Shown here one piece after another: positions 47,601 to 60,450 of a stretch of DNA of 64,000 bases. The notes beneath the pieces were generated by a model. That model saw only the letters and a program-made list of their open reading frames with translations. It had not been told where the DNA came from and did no database searches. How positions within the stretch are numbered: the stretch's first letter is position 1; every line of letters begins with the position of its first letter. Origin of the DNA: Cryptomeria japonica. Its lineage: Eukaryota > Streptophyta > Pinopsida > Cupressales > Cupressaceae. Made by a program: the position numbers and the translations under genes. The stretch spans positions 512,271,034 to 512,335,033 of the forward strand of contig NC_081415.1 of the NCBI RefSeq assembly GCF_030272615.1. The letters run 5' to 3'.

Positions 47601-48239
47601 TATAGTTGGCATTGAGAGAAAAGTTGTCTCTTAATAATTATTAGGATTTTTCAAAACCGTGTTCAGTACTCATTGACTACCAACAAACAATGGTTCAATT
47701 TGGGGAGTCCACTTTGATCAATCATGTTGTTTCCTTTAGGGGTATGTCTTCCTTGAAAGGGTCTAGAAAAAATAAAGTTATGGATAATGTTATTACTATA
47801 CCTCAGGTAACTGAGAGACAAATAGAGAAACTATAGCAGAATTGGGTCTTTACTAAGCTAGAAAATTCCGACCTGAGCATAATGAAAATATTATTAAAGG
47901 ATAATTTGATAACCCTTCTTGAGATCAAACCTCTACCTAAAAATAGACCATACCCATGATGGTACGGTAGTTCCATATTTATCCAATACTATTGTGTGCT
48001 AAAAAATGACACTAAGTGTTTCATTTATCTCAGACATCTTGTTTAAGACTACATAGATAGTAGTGTTATCTAAGTCAGTAAGATAAATTAGAAAACTAAT
48101 GAATCCATTTATAAGACAAATAGTAAGTTGTAGATTTTATAAATTCTTTTCCACCACATCTAATTTCATCTTTGCATCATCTTCAGATCTTGCATCAAAA
48201 TAATGTTTTGTATGTAAATATGGTTACAATCACTCTGAT

Positions 48240-48576
48240 CTCACCTCTTAGCTAGAGGAAAAAAACTAATGATATATCTTTCATGCCTTTGGATGTCTCT
48301 TACTATGTAGAGATTGGTCCTCTATAGATCCCTACCAAGATAAATGATCAGACTGTTACCCGTCTAATGGTTGATTTGACATGTAGAGTTGATGTTATCA
48401 TAGAGGAGAACACGTTTATTAATTGTTGGCATAGGTGGAGATATGACAAGTTTCATGCTACTCTTCATATACATGATAGGCTATCTCTTCAACATCACCT
48501 TCATGGTCCTAGTGAGATTCAAGGCAGTGTCATGTATGTTTGCTATCATTATCAAGTGAGACTTGTTTTGTGTTAA
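48240..48576 (+). pseudogene. E1 protease-like remnant
   Basis: The open stretch at 48367-48576 and the sequence before it read TVTRLMVDLTCRVDVIIEE. This is the context of a retroviral-type aspartic protease (V-D-S/T-G-x-x-x-N-V/I), with the catalytic triplet apparently changed to D-L-T. Support is modest because the downstream ILG-type motif is not clear. Confidence 0.4.
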
Positions 48577-51342
48577 GCTAGCTATCCCTTAGTTTATCAC
48601 CATGGATGAATGAATTTTCCTCATGATATTTGAATGCATTATTTCCAAGATACTAGATATTGACCATTAGTAGCATGGGGAATTTTTGTTTGATCAAGAT
48701 TTGGCCTACTCTAATTGGAACTATGGTTCTCTATGGAGATTTGATGTACAAATCTTATTATCGGTATAAAGTGGGGGATTTGGCTTGTATGTTGGTTCAT
48801 CCTATGTATTTGTTGCCTCCTCCTACTTATTTTTCCACCCCATCTTTCTTGTCATCTCATGTACTACATTGGGTTGTGTCCTTTGCCTCTTCTTCATCTG
48901 AGTTTAAGGATAGACCCATTCCTTAGGGTAGACCTCCTTGTCTATTGAGGACTACACATCCTTTAGTAGTGTCTCATGTTCCTCTAGTTGTGCCTAGCAT
49001 AGACAATGGAAACACAACTATGTTGCCTATGTCTAATGCGCATCCTCCATTCAGTCTACCTATCCTTGTCGATATCTCTTATCCCATAGGTATAATAGGG
49101 GTATGAAATTTCCTCAAAATCATCTGTCTCACTTGGTTTCTATGTCACAACCTCCAAGGGTGTTCTCATTCTTCATATCTCCCCTCAAGTAATATGAGGA
49201 AAGGTCTTTGTGGCTATATGTATAGGCATTGTTTTAGTGACACCTCCTACCTCATCGATTGGGCCTCCTTCATTGTTAGTAATCACAATGTAGGCCTCTC
49301 CTATGCAATAGGACATCATTGGGTCTTCTAAAGCTTTCACTCCTAGTCTGTATTTACATCAGAACTAGCTTGTGTGTAAGAATAAAAATTATCAATAAGT
49401 ATTGGCTTGAGAATGTGAGGTTTCCTTGAATGAAAAGGGTAAATTACTAGTGTCCTCTCCTACCTCTGATTAGCCTACTCCTGTTTCCTCATATGTTATC
49501 TTTATATCTGCATCTACCTAGTTCTTCATGGTACTCCCTGCCACTTGATGGACTACTAGTGATCCTTTCCATAAAGTGTAGGTCTTAATTTCTCCCTCCT
49601 TGAAGCCTCCCCTCTTCACCTCTCTGTTTCATATTTCTCCCTTTTTTTAACCCATTGACATACTACATATACAAGTGGTGTCTAGTGCAACCTTGTTTGA
49701 ACCACCCATTGTGCAACTGATTCTTCATCATAGTTCTCCTATGGTACTTGAACCTATTATGGTTCATATGAGGCCTACACCTTTGACATAGCCTAAGTGC
49801 AAGTTTGATTAGGGCCCCACTCCAGAGTTTCATCATCAGGTCCATTAACTTCTTTTCCTATTTTAGTGCCATTTTCTTTGTCTACATCTATTTTTCTTTC
49901 TCAGAAGGTTCTACCTTCTCCAAAAAAATTCATTGGTCCTCTTTCAAAGGTCAGTGATGCAGCTCATAGTTCGCCTCCTCGAGAAAATTCACCTACCTCT
50001 TCGACTAAGGGGCATTTGCTTGAGTCTTTAGTGGATATCTTGGTGTAATATATGATCTTCATAGAATCGTTGACCCTTGCCTCTCAGGAGATTTTAGATG
50101 AGAATGTGGAAGCTGGATGATCCCTATCTCTTTTTGTTGGCACCTATTATTGGCCTCATGACTGTGCCTCTTCATTATTAGCATCCCTCCTCATATGATC
50201 AAAGATCGGGAGAATGATGACTTGTTGGTAGAAAAACTATAGGATAATACCTCCTTTTCTCTATCTTGTAGATTAAGGTGTGCTTGTATCTATTTCAACA
50301 TGATTAATTTATTTGTTTGGTGTCCCCTAAAGGACCCATGTTAGTCTGTCAGTACTTGGAAATAGGGGTTTATGACTATCTTTATGTGTTTGTGCTCTCA
50401 TGGAGGACCCAAGTCACTCTATAAGTACTTGGAATTAAAGTATTATCTATATCAAACCTTCATCTATTTTTTAAGAACCCTTCTTCTATTTTTCATGTCT
50501 TGATTTTTTATTTTGGAGACAACGCAAAGGGTTGGGGCCATTTAGGCTCTCTTTCGTTTGGACCCAGTTTTCATTTTTTTTTCTTTTCTTCATGTGCCTT
50601 CTTCATATGATTCTAAAATTTGAAACCATGATGAGAAACTCATATTCACCTATGCATTATCTATTTTACATGCTACAAGTTCTTCTGATGTCAAATAATT
50701 GAATCCCCCTATACCCTTGAGTCTATTGATGTTGTGGGTATCATGTGTTATCTATTGTAGGGTGTAATTTCACATAAATATTTTATTATGTTAATGTGGC
50801 ATGACATCTCTTCTCATTATAATTACATGCACTTACGCATAACATTCATGTCTGCATTTCTCAATTCTACATTGTCTCTACATCCATAATTATTATTTTA
50901 TCTTAAAAACTTATTAATGATATCTTTTTAAAATGTCTCTACATCTAGTTATATTATCTATTACCTTTGTGGGACCAAACCACTTGATCTCGAATATGTA
51001 GGGGTCAATACACTATTTAATCAATCTATGCTTGCCCTATCATATGGCTATCTAGCATAAAATAACTTGCTACCCATAAAAATGAAATATTTAATCTCAA
51101 TGATTACTAACTTACTATCTTAGTGTATAATCATATCTTTGTATGAAAATTTAACTAACATGGTTGTGATGAAATGGCCTCACAATATCTCATGAAGGCT
51201 TAAGTCTCTTCCCTGATGCAACTATGCATAGTTAAAGGATTCTACTTCCCCTTTGTATCTCAATACAATGTTCTCTAACCCTATCTCTCTACTTTATCTT
51301 GCATCTCTTGATAATGATATGCTCTCTAATGTGGGGGCTACA
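48577..51342 (+). other. E1 interior with no recognisable domain
   Basis: About 2.8 kb rich in short Pro/Ser/Val/Thr-coding stretches (for example LLPPPTYFSTPS, 48800-48860) with frequent stops. I looked for RT (YxDD, SGYH), RNase H and integrase motifs on both strands and found none. From 50300 it is AT-rich and non-coding. Confidence 0.5.
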
Positions 51343-52670
51343 TGTAATGTTGTAAGTTGTACCTTGTTCATTTCCATGCTACATAAGCAACTTCTCTTTA
51401 AGTTTATTGGAGAGTTTTCTTTGGCCCTGTACCCACTTAGCTAGTGTGTCTTTCCTTGTCACCATATTTCTTATCTTTTGGTGCAATCTTGATGGCTATA
51501 TGACTCATAGATGAATGCACGTCATGCTAGTCCTTTGAATATGTAGACTACAAGAGGTCATTGGAGCATTACACTTGTGATTCCTAGTAGTGTAGCACCT
51601 CCCTATGTGACCACCAACATCAAGAATCTTCCTCGGGGCCTATATCTTGCTTGTTTTATCTTCATTGGGCTAACTATAGTTCATACATCCTTAGTTCCAA
51701 TTATCAGACACTATAGTTCTTTTCTTCTTCTCTTTGTGGTTTTTGGTCACTCAATTTTTTCTCTACCACCATATCATCTCTATTCTTGTATCTTTGTGCC
51801 TTTGAGGGTTGTGTGCTAATATTAACTCTAGCAAGCTTCCACTTTGTTGGTGTTGAAGAGGAGTTTCTTCTCTCCTTTTTTATCATAGTTTAATCATCTT
51901 ATCTCCATTAGCGAATCATACTTATCATTTATTGTATTTTATCTCTCTTAAATTTTAAATTTTATCTATTTCCTTGGCTAACTTTGGACATGGAAACACC
52001 AAAGTGGGATCTAGCTATGGCATTAGTCTGAATATAGCCCCAACATTCTCATATTTCTAGGTTTTGTACAAGTTATTGGAGCCTATTCATGTTTCCTAGA
52101 GACTTCACTAGTGTATTCTTTGAAAATTATCTTCTCTACTTTTCCTTTGTCACTTATTTCCTATTTTATAGTTATTTATCTTCTTGCTATCATCGTTATC
52201 ATATTAAAATCCAGATTTTGGTTTATTTTGTGTTTTTCGGTACTGTCTGTATATTTTTTTCATACAAAATGTATGTGCATCATGTTATCATCCACTACTA
52301 GTTTATGTATATCTTAGACAAAGAGATAATAGAGCTCACCAGATGACCTCGTTGGACCACACTTTTGGATTCTACAATCAAAATATTTTTTATCATTTTT
52401 TTTTCTTCAGCTATTTAGTAAATTCTACTTATAGGTTTAGATAGTTTGTTGCTTGCATCTCCTTGGCTCACTAGAGTGCCAATTAAGTGAGGTAGAGTTG
52501 GCTAGTTTTCTCCTTTGGGTTCCATCACCTAGAGGATGTCAAATTTCCTCCTCTACAAATACATTAGAAGAAAAAATACACAAATTATGTATGTCAATTT
52601 GTTTTAAATTCTATGTTCTTGTAATTGGTTACTTTAGATCAAAACTATTATAAATTATGTAATAATCCAC
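51343..52670 (+). repeat. E1 3' LTR (approximate ends)
   Basis: Partner of 4484-5870. Begins near tgtaatgttgtaagttgtac, preceded by gtgggggctaca, a possible purine tract. Clear homology ends near 52565. Confidence 0.6.
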
Positions 52671-54076
52671 ACTAGCCAAAGACATCCATTTTTATGATGA
52701 TATAAATTTGGCATTTGGATTTGTTATTCTAATATTTGAAATATTCATTTGATTTAATATCCTATTTATAAAGATATCATATTTTCTCATACTATTCAAA
52801 TGCAGTATGCTAATTGGGTATGTGCATGGAAATGCGGCACATAAAAAGAGTCTTAAGTATTTTTGTTTTATAATCAATTGATATAAATTAATATTATATG
52901 AAAAATTAAAAATAATAATATCAAACTTTTTAAAATGCAACAAAAACAAGAACCATTGTGATTTGAAACTTATTCCTAAACTATTATTTCTAAGCTCAAA
53001 CTATTAGTGATAGCACCACCAGAGAGGTTAGGGTGTCAAGGATGGTTGAAGTTCCCACATGACAACACTAATATTTTAGAATTTGGTGATAAATTGAAAT
53101 ACACATCTCATTTGTTCCCCTTCTTTTCTCATTTTTTGTATTGTTTTGGTTAGAATCTATCACTTGGGTGTTTAGATGTGGATCTCTCCATGATGCTTTG
53201 ATCTTGTATTATGCTTCATTGTTCCTCTATGTGACATGTCTGTGTTTGATTTCTTTCTTTTATGTATTTTTTTGATGGTGATGGTCTAGTAATGTAAAGG
53301 GTTATGTGTAATAGTTTATTGTTGCCTTGATATGAGTGCTTACTATTGTGTACTTAGTTGTGGAACCATTGTGATTTTGTGTTTTCATTCCTACTTAATG
53401 GTTGGATCAAGTAATAAACTATATTAATGTTATATTATTCATTAAATAGATCAAGTGGTAATTGCTAACAATGATGTTATCGATATAATTGTTGTTAATG
53501 ATATCTTTAATTGATGTGAATATCTCTGTTACTAACCTTCCATTTCAGTACTTGATGTGTTAGTGATGACACTTGATTCATACCTTCATGATACTTGATT
53601 ATATTAGGGTTTAATGTCTATGTTGGATATATTCTTGACTTTTTATATGTGTGAAACTCTATTTGGCATGTGTGTGGACATATATATTTTATTTTCTGAT
53701 GATGAAATACCAATGATGATCAAATGTTTAGAATTTATTGATCATGTTATAAATTATTGATTATCGATATTATGATGTCGTAACAACTTTGAGATAATGA
53801 TTCATTCTTGAGGATACACTGTTGGTATTAGTTTACGATGTTATTATTATTAGTGTTATTATCTTGATGAATTTTGATGTGCTAACCTATGTTACAGGTG
53901 ATACTATTGGATATGCTAGATGGTTAATAATGTTATTTAATGAATATGGATTTGATGATTAGAATAGATCTTTATTGTGTTATGTATTGGTAGCTAGGGT
54001 GAAAGGAATGATATTGCATTATTCATTCCTGAGACTCATGCAATGTCATGATTTCCTTTCACTAGATTCGAATTGT
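52671..54076. other. AT-rich region without recognisable genes
   Basis: About 1.4 kb right of the nest. Open frames are short and lack domains. It may be old non-coding or repeat DNA. Confidence 0.45.
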
Positions 54077-54147
54077 ATGCATATATATATGTATATATAT
54101 ACATATATATATATATATATGTATATATATACATGTATATATATACA

Positions 54148-54178
<31 letters not shown>

Positions 54179-54339
54179 GTATGTATATCTATATGTATAC
54201 ATATATAAATACATACATACATACATACATATATGTATATATATATATATATACATACATACATATACATATATATATATATATACATACATATACATAT
54301 ATATATATATATACATATATCCATATATCTATATATATG

Positions 54340-54372
<33 letters not shown>

Positions 54373-54466
54373 GTATGTATATATACAAACATATATATAC
54401 ATATATATATATATATATGTATATATATGTTTGCATATATATATGTATACATATAGATATACATAA

Positions 54467-54554
<88 letters not shown>
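54077..54554. repeat. Compound TA/TATG/TACA microsatellite
   Basis: Nearly 480 bp of alternating pyrimidine-purine sequence built from ta, atgt and acat units, with a perfect TA run at the right end. Long open frames on both strands here encode only Tyr, Ile, His, Met and Cys and are artefacts of the repeat. Confidence 0.97.
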
Positions 54555-54557
<3 letters not shown>

Positions 54558-55098
54558 GCAAGACATTTTGTGTTATGTTGAATGCAGGTACCAGACATTG
54601 ACTCCACTTGGTATCACATGTCTGAGTGTGTCTTTATTCCCAATGGTAATTATGTAGATAACATTAAGGCCCAATTCGTACCTAGCCTTAGTCATTGTCT
54701 CAAGTTAGGGACAATTACCTTACTTTGAGCCTACCCTATCGGATTTGTCATGGAGACTATATCTACTTACCTTATCATTTGTGATTGAGTTGTGAGTCTT
54801 TGATTTGATATCTATTGGTATTATTTAATGAGGTTGGAAATTTTTATGTGTTAGTGGGATTTTATATTATTTAAGTTATTGATATAAGTTATAGCCTAAG
54901 TGTTATACTTATGTTAATAATTATTTAATTTAATGTTTTATTATGCTCCGGTATTAATAAAAAATATATTCTTATTATCAAATATTCTTATAATTTATTA
55001 TTGAGGAGAAAAAAATTATTGTTGGAAATAAATTATTTAATTTTAATTTATTATTTTACGGATTAATTATTGTATATGATGAATAATAATTATTTAAT
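54555..55098. other. Non-coding spacer between microsatellite and LINE fragment
   Basis: AT-rich, no supported gene. From 54840 it consists largely of short tta and att runs. Confidence 0.45.
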
Positions 55099-55391
55099 GC
55101 TATCACTGATTTAGATGAGAAAAAAGGAGGTGTTTTCCCTAATAAAATGGTTATGGATGACTTTGGGGATTTCATTTCTGATATGAGCCTTTTTGATTGT
55201 AAGTCTCAGAATGGGGTTTTCACATGGACAAACATGAGAAGGTATTTTTCTCAAATTGCTGAGAGATTAGATCGGTTTTTGTTATTTGAGAATTGGATTG
55301 ATTCAGATTTTGAATTCTCTTCCTCTATTCCACCGGTCTTAGGTTCTAATCATTTTCCAATTTCCCTTTCAGTTATTGAGGATAGGGATTC
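55099..55391 (+). pseudogene. LINE (L1-type) endonuclease C-terminal fragment
   Basis: An open frame from about 55099 reads VMDDFGDFISDMSLFD, NGVFTWTN, AERLDRFLLFENW and GSNHFPISL. These match, in order, the C-terminal part of plant L1-type APE endonucleases, where FTWTN and RLDRFL are typical and the last motif is normally SDH. Here the catalytic Asp of SDH is Asn, so the enzyme would be dead. The left end is abrupt (5'-truncated) and the right end is cut by E8 at 55392. The RT that should follow is not in the window. Confidence 0.85.
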
Positions 55392-58337
55392 TGTGAGGCC
55401 CTACCCCGACCCATCCTATCTCTTCAGTTATTTTTATTTTGGAACTATTTTGGATGCTAGTTTTGACACACTATGGATATAGAACTTTTCATGATTCCGC
55501 GATTTTGGTAACATTGATATATGTGGATGCTTCATTTCTAGGCCTTGTGGATTATAGAATATTATATGATTCTAGATTAGGGTAATATTGTGATGATGCA
55601 GGTTATTATCTGAATTTCAGGATTTGATATAATGTTTGGAAAATGTTTGCATATATTGTAGATGGATCAAATTTTGAGGATTATGAGGAAATTGCTTTGA
55701 ATTGTGACAAATTATATTTCATAATGTCAAGTCTTTGTAGAATGAATGTATTGTATTCTGATTATGTGATTTTATATATTATATGAGGCTATTTGGGAAG
55801 TACTAATGTTTAAATTGAGATGTGCAGGAAAATATCCATGTGACCATGGAAATATTAGGGAGAATCAAGCCTAGGCCAATGTGCATTAGTAAAACCAGGG
55901 GTTGTCTATTTGGAGAGACAACACCCCGTATGTACTGTATTTTATTCGTAAATGTAAAATGTTGCATGAGTGTAATTTGTATTTATTGGATTGATTAAAT
56001 TGTTTAAGGGACAATTGCCATGTGGTTATTGTGATGTGGAATTATTTTGTAGTGTCACTTGACACCTATGTAGTATGTTGTGTTGGCAATTGTCATGTCA
56101 CCTTTTTGAAAGTTTTATTTTTGTTAATAGTTATATCCCCTAAGTATCCTTGAAGGAACCAAGAAATCTAGGTTAGAGAGCCACAAGGAAGGTCAACTCA
56201 GAGTTGACCCGTAGGTTAACTTCAGGTGGACTTTCTGAAGGTCAAATCAACTCCTAGAGTCAATTTTAGAGCTTTTCTATTAAGCCTCATGGGGTACCTA
56301 TGGGTGAAGGCCAAAATTGGCCATGTGTCTTTCCCTTAGGACTTGTTTAACCACCCAAAAAAGTGGTTTTCCCAAGATGGACGAATTCCATCTATAGGAG
56401 TGCCCTCCTTGGTAGGATAACCTTCTTGGAGAGAGTAATCCCTCTTCCCCATTCCATTTCCCTTCTCTAGGCACCTAGGTTAGGGAGTGTGTAAGACCTA
56501 GGGAAGACCAACCCAATGGGAGATCACAAACTCTATCCAAGAGGTTGGAAGGAGTGAGAGAGGCCTTCTTAGGCTAAGAATGGAAGCTTAGTGAGCTAAT
56601 CACCCACTCTCCACTTTTGGAGATTTTTGGAAAAATTTGAAAGGAAAAACCAGTTTTAGAAAATTTTAGAGGAATTTGGTGGCCAAGATTTGCAGAAAGT
56701 TGTGTGGATTGGGTAGCTCATCTCCAACCAAGTTTAGAATACCTATTGGCAGAATAAGGCTGGTTGTTATCTCCTCTTGTTTATGTTGTTTATGTTAGCT
56801 ATGTTGTTTTGTTGAAGGAAAGATTTGCTTGTAAAGGAAGTGTGTATGTATAATGTTGTAGAAGAAAATAATGTGTAGTTTTATTCTATGTTTTTCTGTT
56901 TTGTGTTTTTGTTTTGGGAGTGTCCAAGATCTCCTACTCTTGGGAGAGTAGGATGATCTTGGGGTGGAAGAAGCATGACAGCCTTGGGTGAGAGGCTCTC
57001 CTTAAGGAGAGTGATCTCAAGGGTGTCCTTTGTGACCCTTGCTGCATAGCCTTGTGTATGCATTTGGGGGTCATAAGGGGAGAGAAATGGCTTTGAGCCT
57101 TTGGGGGGGCATAAGGTGGTTGGGATGAATTCTGATTGAGTATTTTGTGTTGCCATGAGGTGGCTTGTGATATTTTTTTTGGCTGCAGTCTCCCCAACGG
57201 TACTTGGTCCACTTCCACCCATAGATTGATCTCCACAAATGTGGTGATAGTGTAGCTTGGGATGGGAAAGTGTATGTGTTGTGTGTTTGCCCTATTGTTA
57301 TGTTGTATTGCTTGGTTGTAACCCGTCTAGGTCTTGATTCTCCTAGCTCGGGGGTGGCTTCTGGTAAGCCTAGGCTGGGAGGTGAGCATCCCATGGTCAC
57401 AGTCCTAAAACTTTACTTGCAGGTGGCTTGGGGAAAAAGACTAGGAGTTGCAGATTTTGGTGTTGCAGACTTCTATTCAGATTTCTTATTTTTATTTAAA
57501 TGCTGAAAGGAAGAAAGAAATGTAAACTTATGCTTTGTAGCAAAAGAAAAAGAAGAGAAAGTGCATATGTAGATATAGGGCTTAAAATGATTCTGTTTCT
57601 GTTTAAACAAATGTAATTATTATTTTCTGTGTAAGGATTAGAAAAAAAAAAGGGGACTGTTAGATTATCTACCCATTTTCTTATTTGGGCTATTGTAACT
57701 AGCATTCTGGAAAAACAATGTAAATGTAATTCTTTTTATTATATTTTTATGTCTATTGTGTTTGCTGTAGTCTACATTTAAATCTGGTCTGTAACATGTT
57801 TATTTACTGCATTAGTAAGGAAAAGAAAAAGAAATGCAGTAGGGTTATTATTTACTTGCATAGCTTAAATTCTGTTAATTTTATGTCTGTTTTAAAAAAA
57901 GAGTGAACTAGTATTGTTTTTTTTATTTCTCACTATTTACTTGCATAGTCTAGATTCTGTTATTTTATGACTGTAAAAAGAAAACCAGAACTATTTTATT
58001 TCTGTAGCAAGTTTTAATGAAAGGAAGAAGAAGAAAATAGATCTATTCTAAATGCTGTTAGAAAACAAAAAAAAAAAAAAAAAACAGAATGTAGATGTTT
58101 GAAATCTCAAAACGATATAAGGGTTTTTTTAACCCTATTACTTCAACATTTAGTCATATATACATTTCTATATGTACATAAGTATATATATTGAAAATAT
58201 ATACCTATATATATAGAGAATATATATATGTATAAGCTCCCTGTATGTGCAAACCCCTGTAACAACAAAATAAAGGATGCATTTTGGTCTTGTGCATCTC
58301 TGTTTCAAACATACAAAAGAATTGCAGAATAAACTTC

Positions 58338-58439
<102 letters not shown>

Positions 58440-58554
58440 GCATCTGAAAAAAAAAAAACATACCCTGTAGATGTCTGTAGAACAAAACCAACAAACACAT
58501 TTATGTTATGATCTGATCATAACAATGGATATATGTGTATTAAAACATATATAT

Positions 58555-58590
<36 letters not shown>

Positions 58591-58694
58591 GATATATTCA
58601 AAAAATCACATCTTATAACATGTTTTTATCAACCCACGAATATATGTAAGTGAATAACAAAAAAAAAAATCTTGTAATAACATTGTTGGCCGAA

Positions 58695-58946
58695 CCACTG
58701 TGTGTAAACACAGTGGACGGCTCTCGGGCCGCGCCACTGTGTTTACCCACAGTGGACGGCACGGCAAGGCCGAGCCACTGTGTGTAAACACAGTAGGCGG
58801 CGCTCGGGCCGCGCCACTGTGCTTACCCACAGTGGACGGCACGGAGGGTGCCGCCACTGTGTGTAAGCACAGTGGACGGTCCGCGGCCGCCACTGTGCTT
58901 ATACACAGTGGACGGCAACCGCCGTCACTGTGTATAAACACAGTGG
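58695..58946. repeat. Array of seven 22-bp palindromes in a GC-rich island
   Basis: Inverted repeats of form CCACTGTG-n6-CACAGTGG start at 58695, 58734, 58775, 58814, 58854, 58890 and 58925, spaced 35-41 bp. Copies 3 and 7 have one arm mismatch each. The central six bases alternate in orientation: tgtaaa-like in odd copies and its reverse complement form (tttacc, cttacc, cttata) in even ones. Spacers share gacggc and gggccgcg. The whole is GC-rich inside AT-rich DNA, flanked by TA runs. Open frames through it exist on both strands, but the 35-41-bp period is not a fixed multiple of three and no domain is seen. Confidence 0.93.
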
Positions 58947-59073
58947 CGACCGGGAGAGCCCCGCGCCGCCTCCTCTTTGCGAAACCCTCCGCCGTGCCCT
59001 AGCTTGCCGTACCTGCAACCTCCAAAACCACAAAAAAAAAAGGGACACTCAATAAAATATAGACATTTAATAA

Positions 59074-59178
59074 ACCCTAACCCATTTCGGGTTAGGGTAT
59101 AAAAGGATAAAAAAAATAAAATAGGTCAAGTGTAAATTATAAAAATGCAACCCTAACCCAATTTCGGGTTAGGGTTAG
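59074..59178. repeat. Two telomere-like inverted repeats
   Basis: accctaaccc-atttc-gggttagggt at 59074-59098 and accctaaccc-aatttc-gggttagggt at about 59150-59175. Each arm resembles one and a half plant telomere units (ccctaaa/tttaggg) with a variant spacing. Confidence 0.85.
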
Positions 59179-59187
59179 CATTATAAG

Positions 59188-59236
<49 letters not shown>

Positions 59237-59371
59237 AATAAATGTATTTATATATATATGTATATATATATAAGTAAGAGAATTAAAGTAGAGCATCATA
59301 ATTAATTTTGAAATTATAATGAGGGTTAGTATTTAAAAATATATATATATGATTTTATATATATATATATA

Positions 59372-59404
59372 TAAGGAATTTAAATGGGGATTTTTAAACA
59401 TTGA

Positions 59405-59445
<41 letters not shown>

Positions 59446-59480
59446 AATTTAAATGGGGATTTTTAAACATTGATTTTAAT
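59372..59480. repeat. Two-copy 69-bp tandem repeat
   Basis: taaggaatttaaatggggat, then ttttaaacattgattttaat, occurs at 59372 and 59441. The copies are separated by, and followed by, TA runs. Confidence 0.93.
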
Positions 59481-60279
59481 ATATATATATTTTGGGGGCA
59501 ATTCAATAATGGGATTTTCTTTTATATGACCATTTAGATTGGAGTTTTAAACTTGGTTTTAATATATGAAATGGGGTTAATTAATGATAGGATTATTATA
59601 CGTCCATTTACTCCTTAGGAGATTTGAAATTTTAAAAAGGGATTTAAGAATGAAGGGGTTATCAAAATCGGAAACACCATACATCAACTCGATTAATTTA
59701 ATTAATTAATCAATAGACTTCCCTAATTATATTTGGGGTATTAGGAAAATTTAAAAAGGGGAATTTGTAGAACCAATTTTATGGACCATAAACCCTTGGG
59801 GGTAAGCTTGGGCCAAATTTAATTTAATTGACAAATTAAGAAGTTAGGGAAAATTAGAATTGGCCTTAGCTTATTGTCGGTTTTAGTGGACAAACGACAT
59901 TGTAGTAATTCAAACCCTCATCAGTTGGATGTATATAATAATTTCGCAGGTGTATCAATTAATCAATAGCATTATCCTTATATGGATTGGGAATGATTTA
60001 ATACCTTAAGGTAACCAATTATTCCTTGATTTAATTAGCGACAACTTGTCTTAGGTAATTGAGCTAGCTAACTAATCGGCAATGCAAATTAATCTTCACC
60101 AATCAAGTCATTCGCTCGAGTTGGTTATTTAACTTAACCTTAGTAAGTAAGTTAATTACATCCTAGATAAGACAAAACTTTAAATACAGTCGTTATGTAT
60201 TAGGATTTATAGCGAGTTCATGACGTCAAAAAAAATTTTGTTGTTCCGTTTTGTGCCCTAAAGTTTGGGCACGACATTT

Positions 60280-60291
60280 TGGTATCAAAGC
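60280..60291 (+). other. E8 primer-binding site
   Basis: tggtatcaaagc, a Met-type PBS variant, three bases after the LTR end. Confidence 0.88.
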
Positions 60292-60450
60292 AAGGTTTCC
60301 AACACTAGGAACCTTTCTCCATTACGTTTCGCTTTAATTATCTAAATTAATCAAATATTTTCTTAAACGGAAAAATAAAAATAAAAATATATGAAAATTA
60401 AATTATTTAATTAATTGTTTATTTATTTTATTTCTTGTTTCCTCATAAGG

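Larger units (their letters stand above)
4484..52670 (+). mobile_element. E1: old Ty3-like LTR element, outermost layer of the nest
   Basis: Two diverged direct repeats, about 4484-5755 and 51343-52565 and possibly each some 100 bp longer, bracket a plus-strand interior. The interior resumes at 46524 after the E2 insertion. Without its nested passengers the element would be about 7.8 kb. The interior has a decayed gag and a protease-like stretch. I see no reverse transcriptase or integrase between 48600 and 51340, so this copy is defective and may have been non-autonomous. A weak match to a Met-type PBS (ttgggtatcaag, with an extra g) lies at 5872-5883, which would put the LTR end near 5870. 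Exact ends and the TSD could not be fixed because the LTRs are strongly diverged. Confidence 0.6.

Noticed and set aside
52671-54076. Possible host gene right of the nest
   Set aside because: Only short frames without motifs, splice-like structure or homology I could recognise.
54046-54607. Six overlapping open frames of Tyr/Ile/His/Met
   Set aside because: They lie entirely in the TA/TATG/TACA microsatellite and reflect its lack of stop codons.
56881-57506. Open frames of about 80-110 codons on both strands
   Set aside because: They overlap each other in different frames, have no recognised motif, and lie inside the putative E8 LTR.
58606-59002. Open frames through the palindrome array on both strands
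   Set aside because: GC-rich, stop-poor sequence; the 35-41-bp period shifts the frame from copy to copy and no domain is visible. The DNA-level inverted repeat explains the pattern better.
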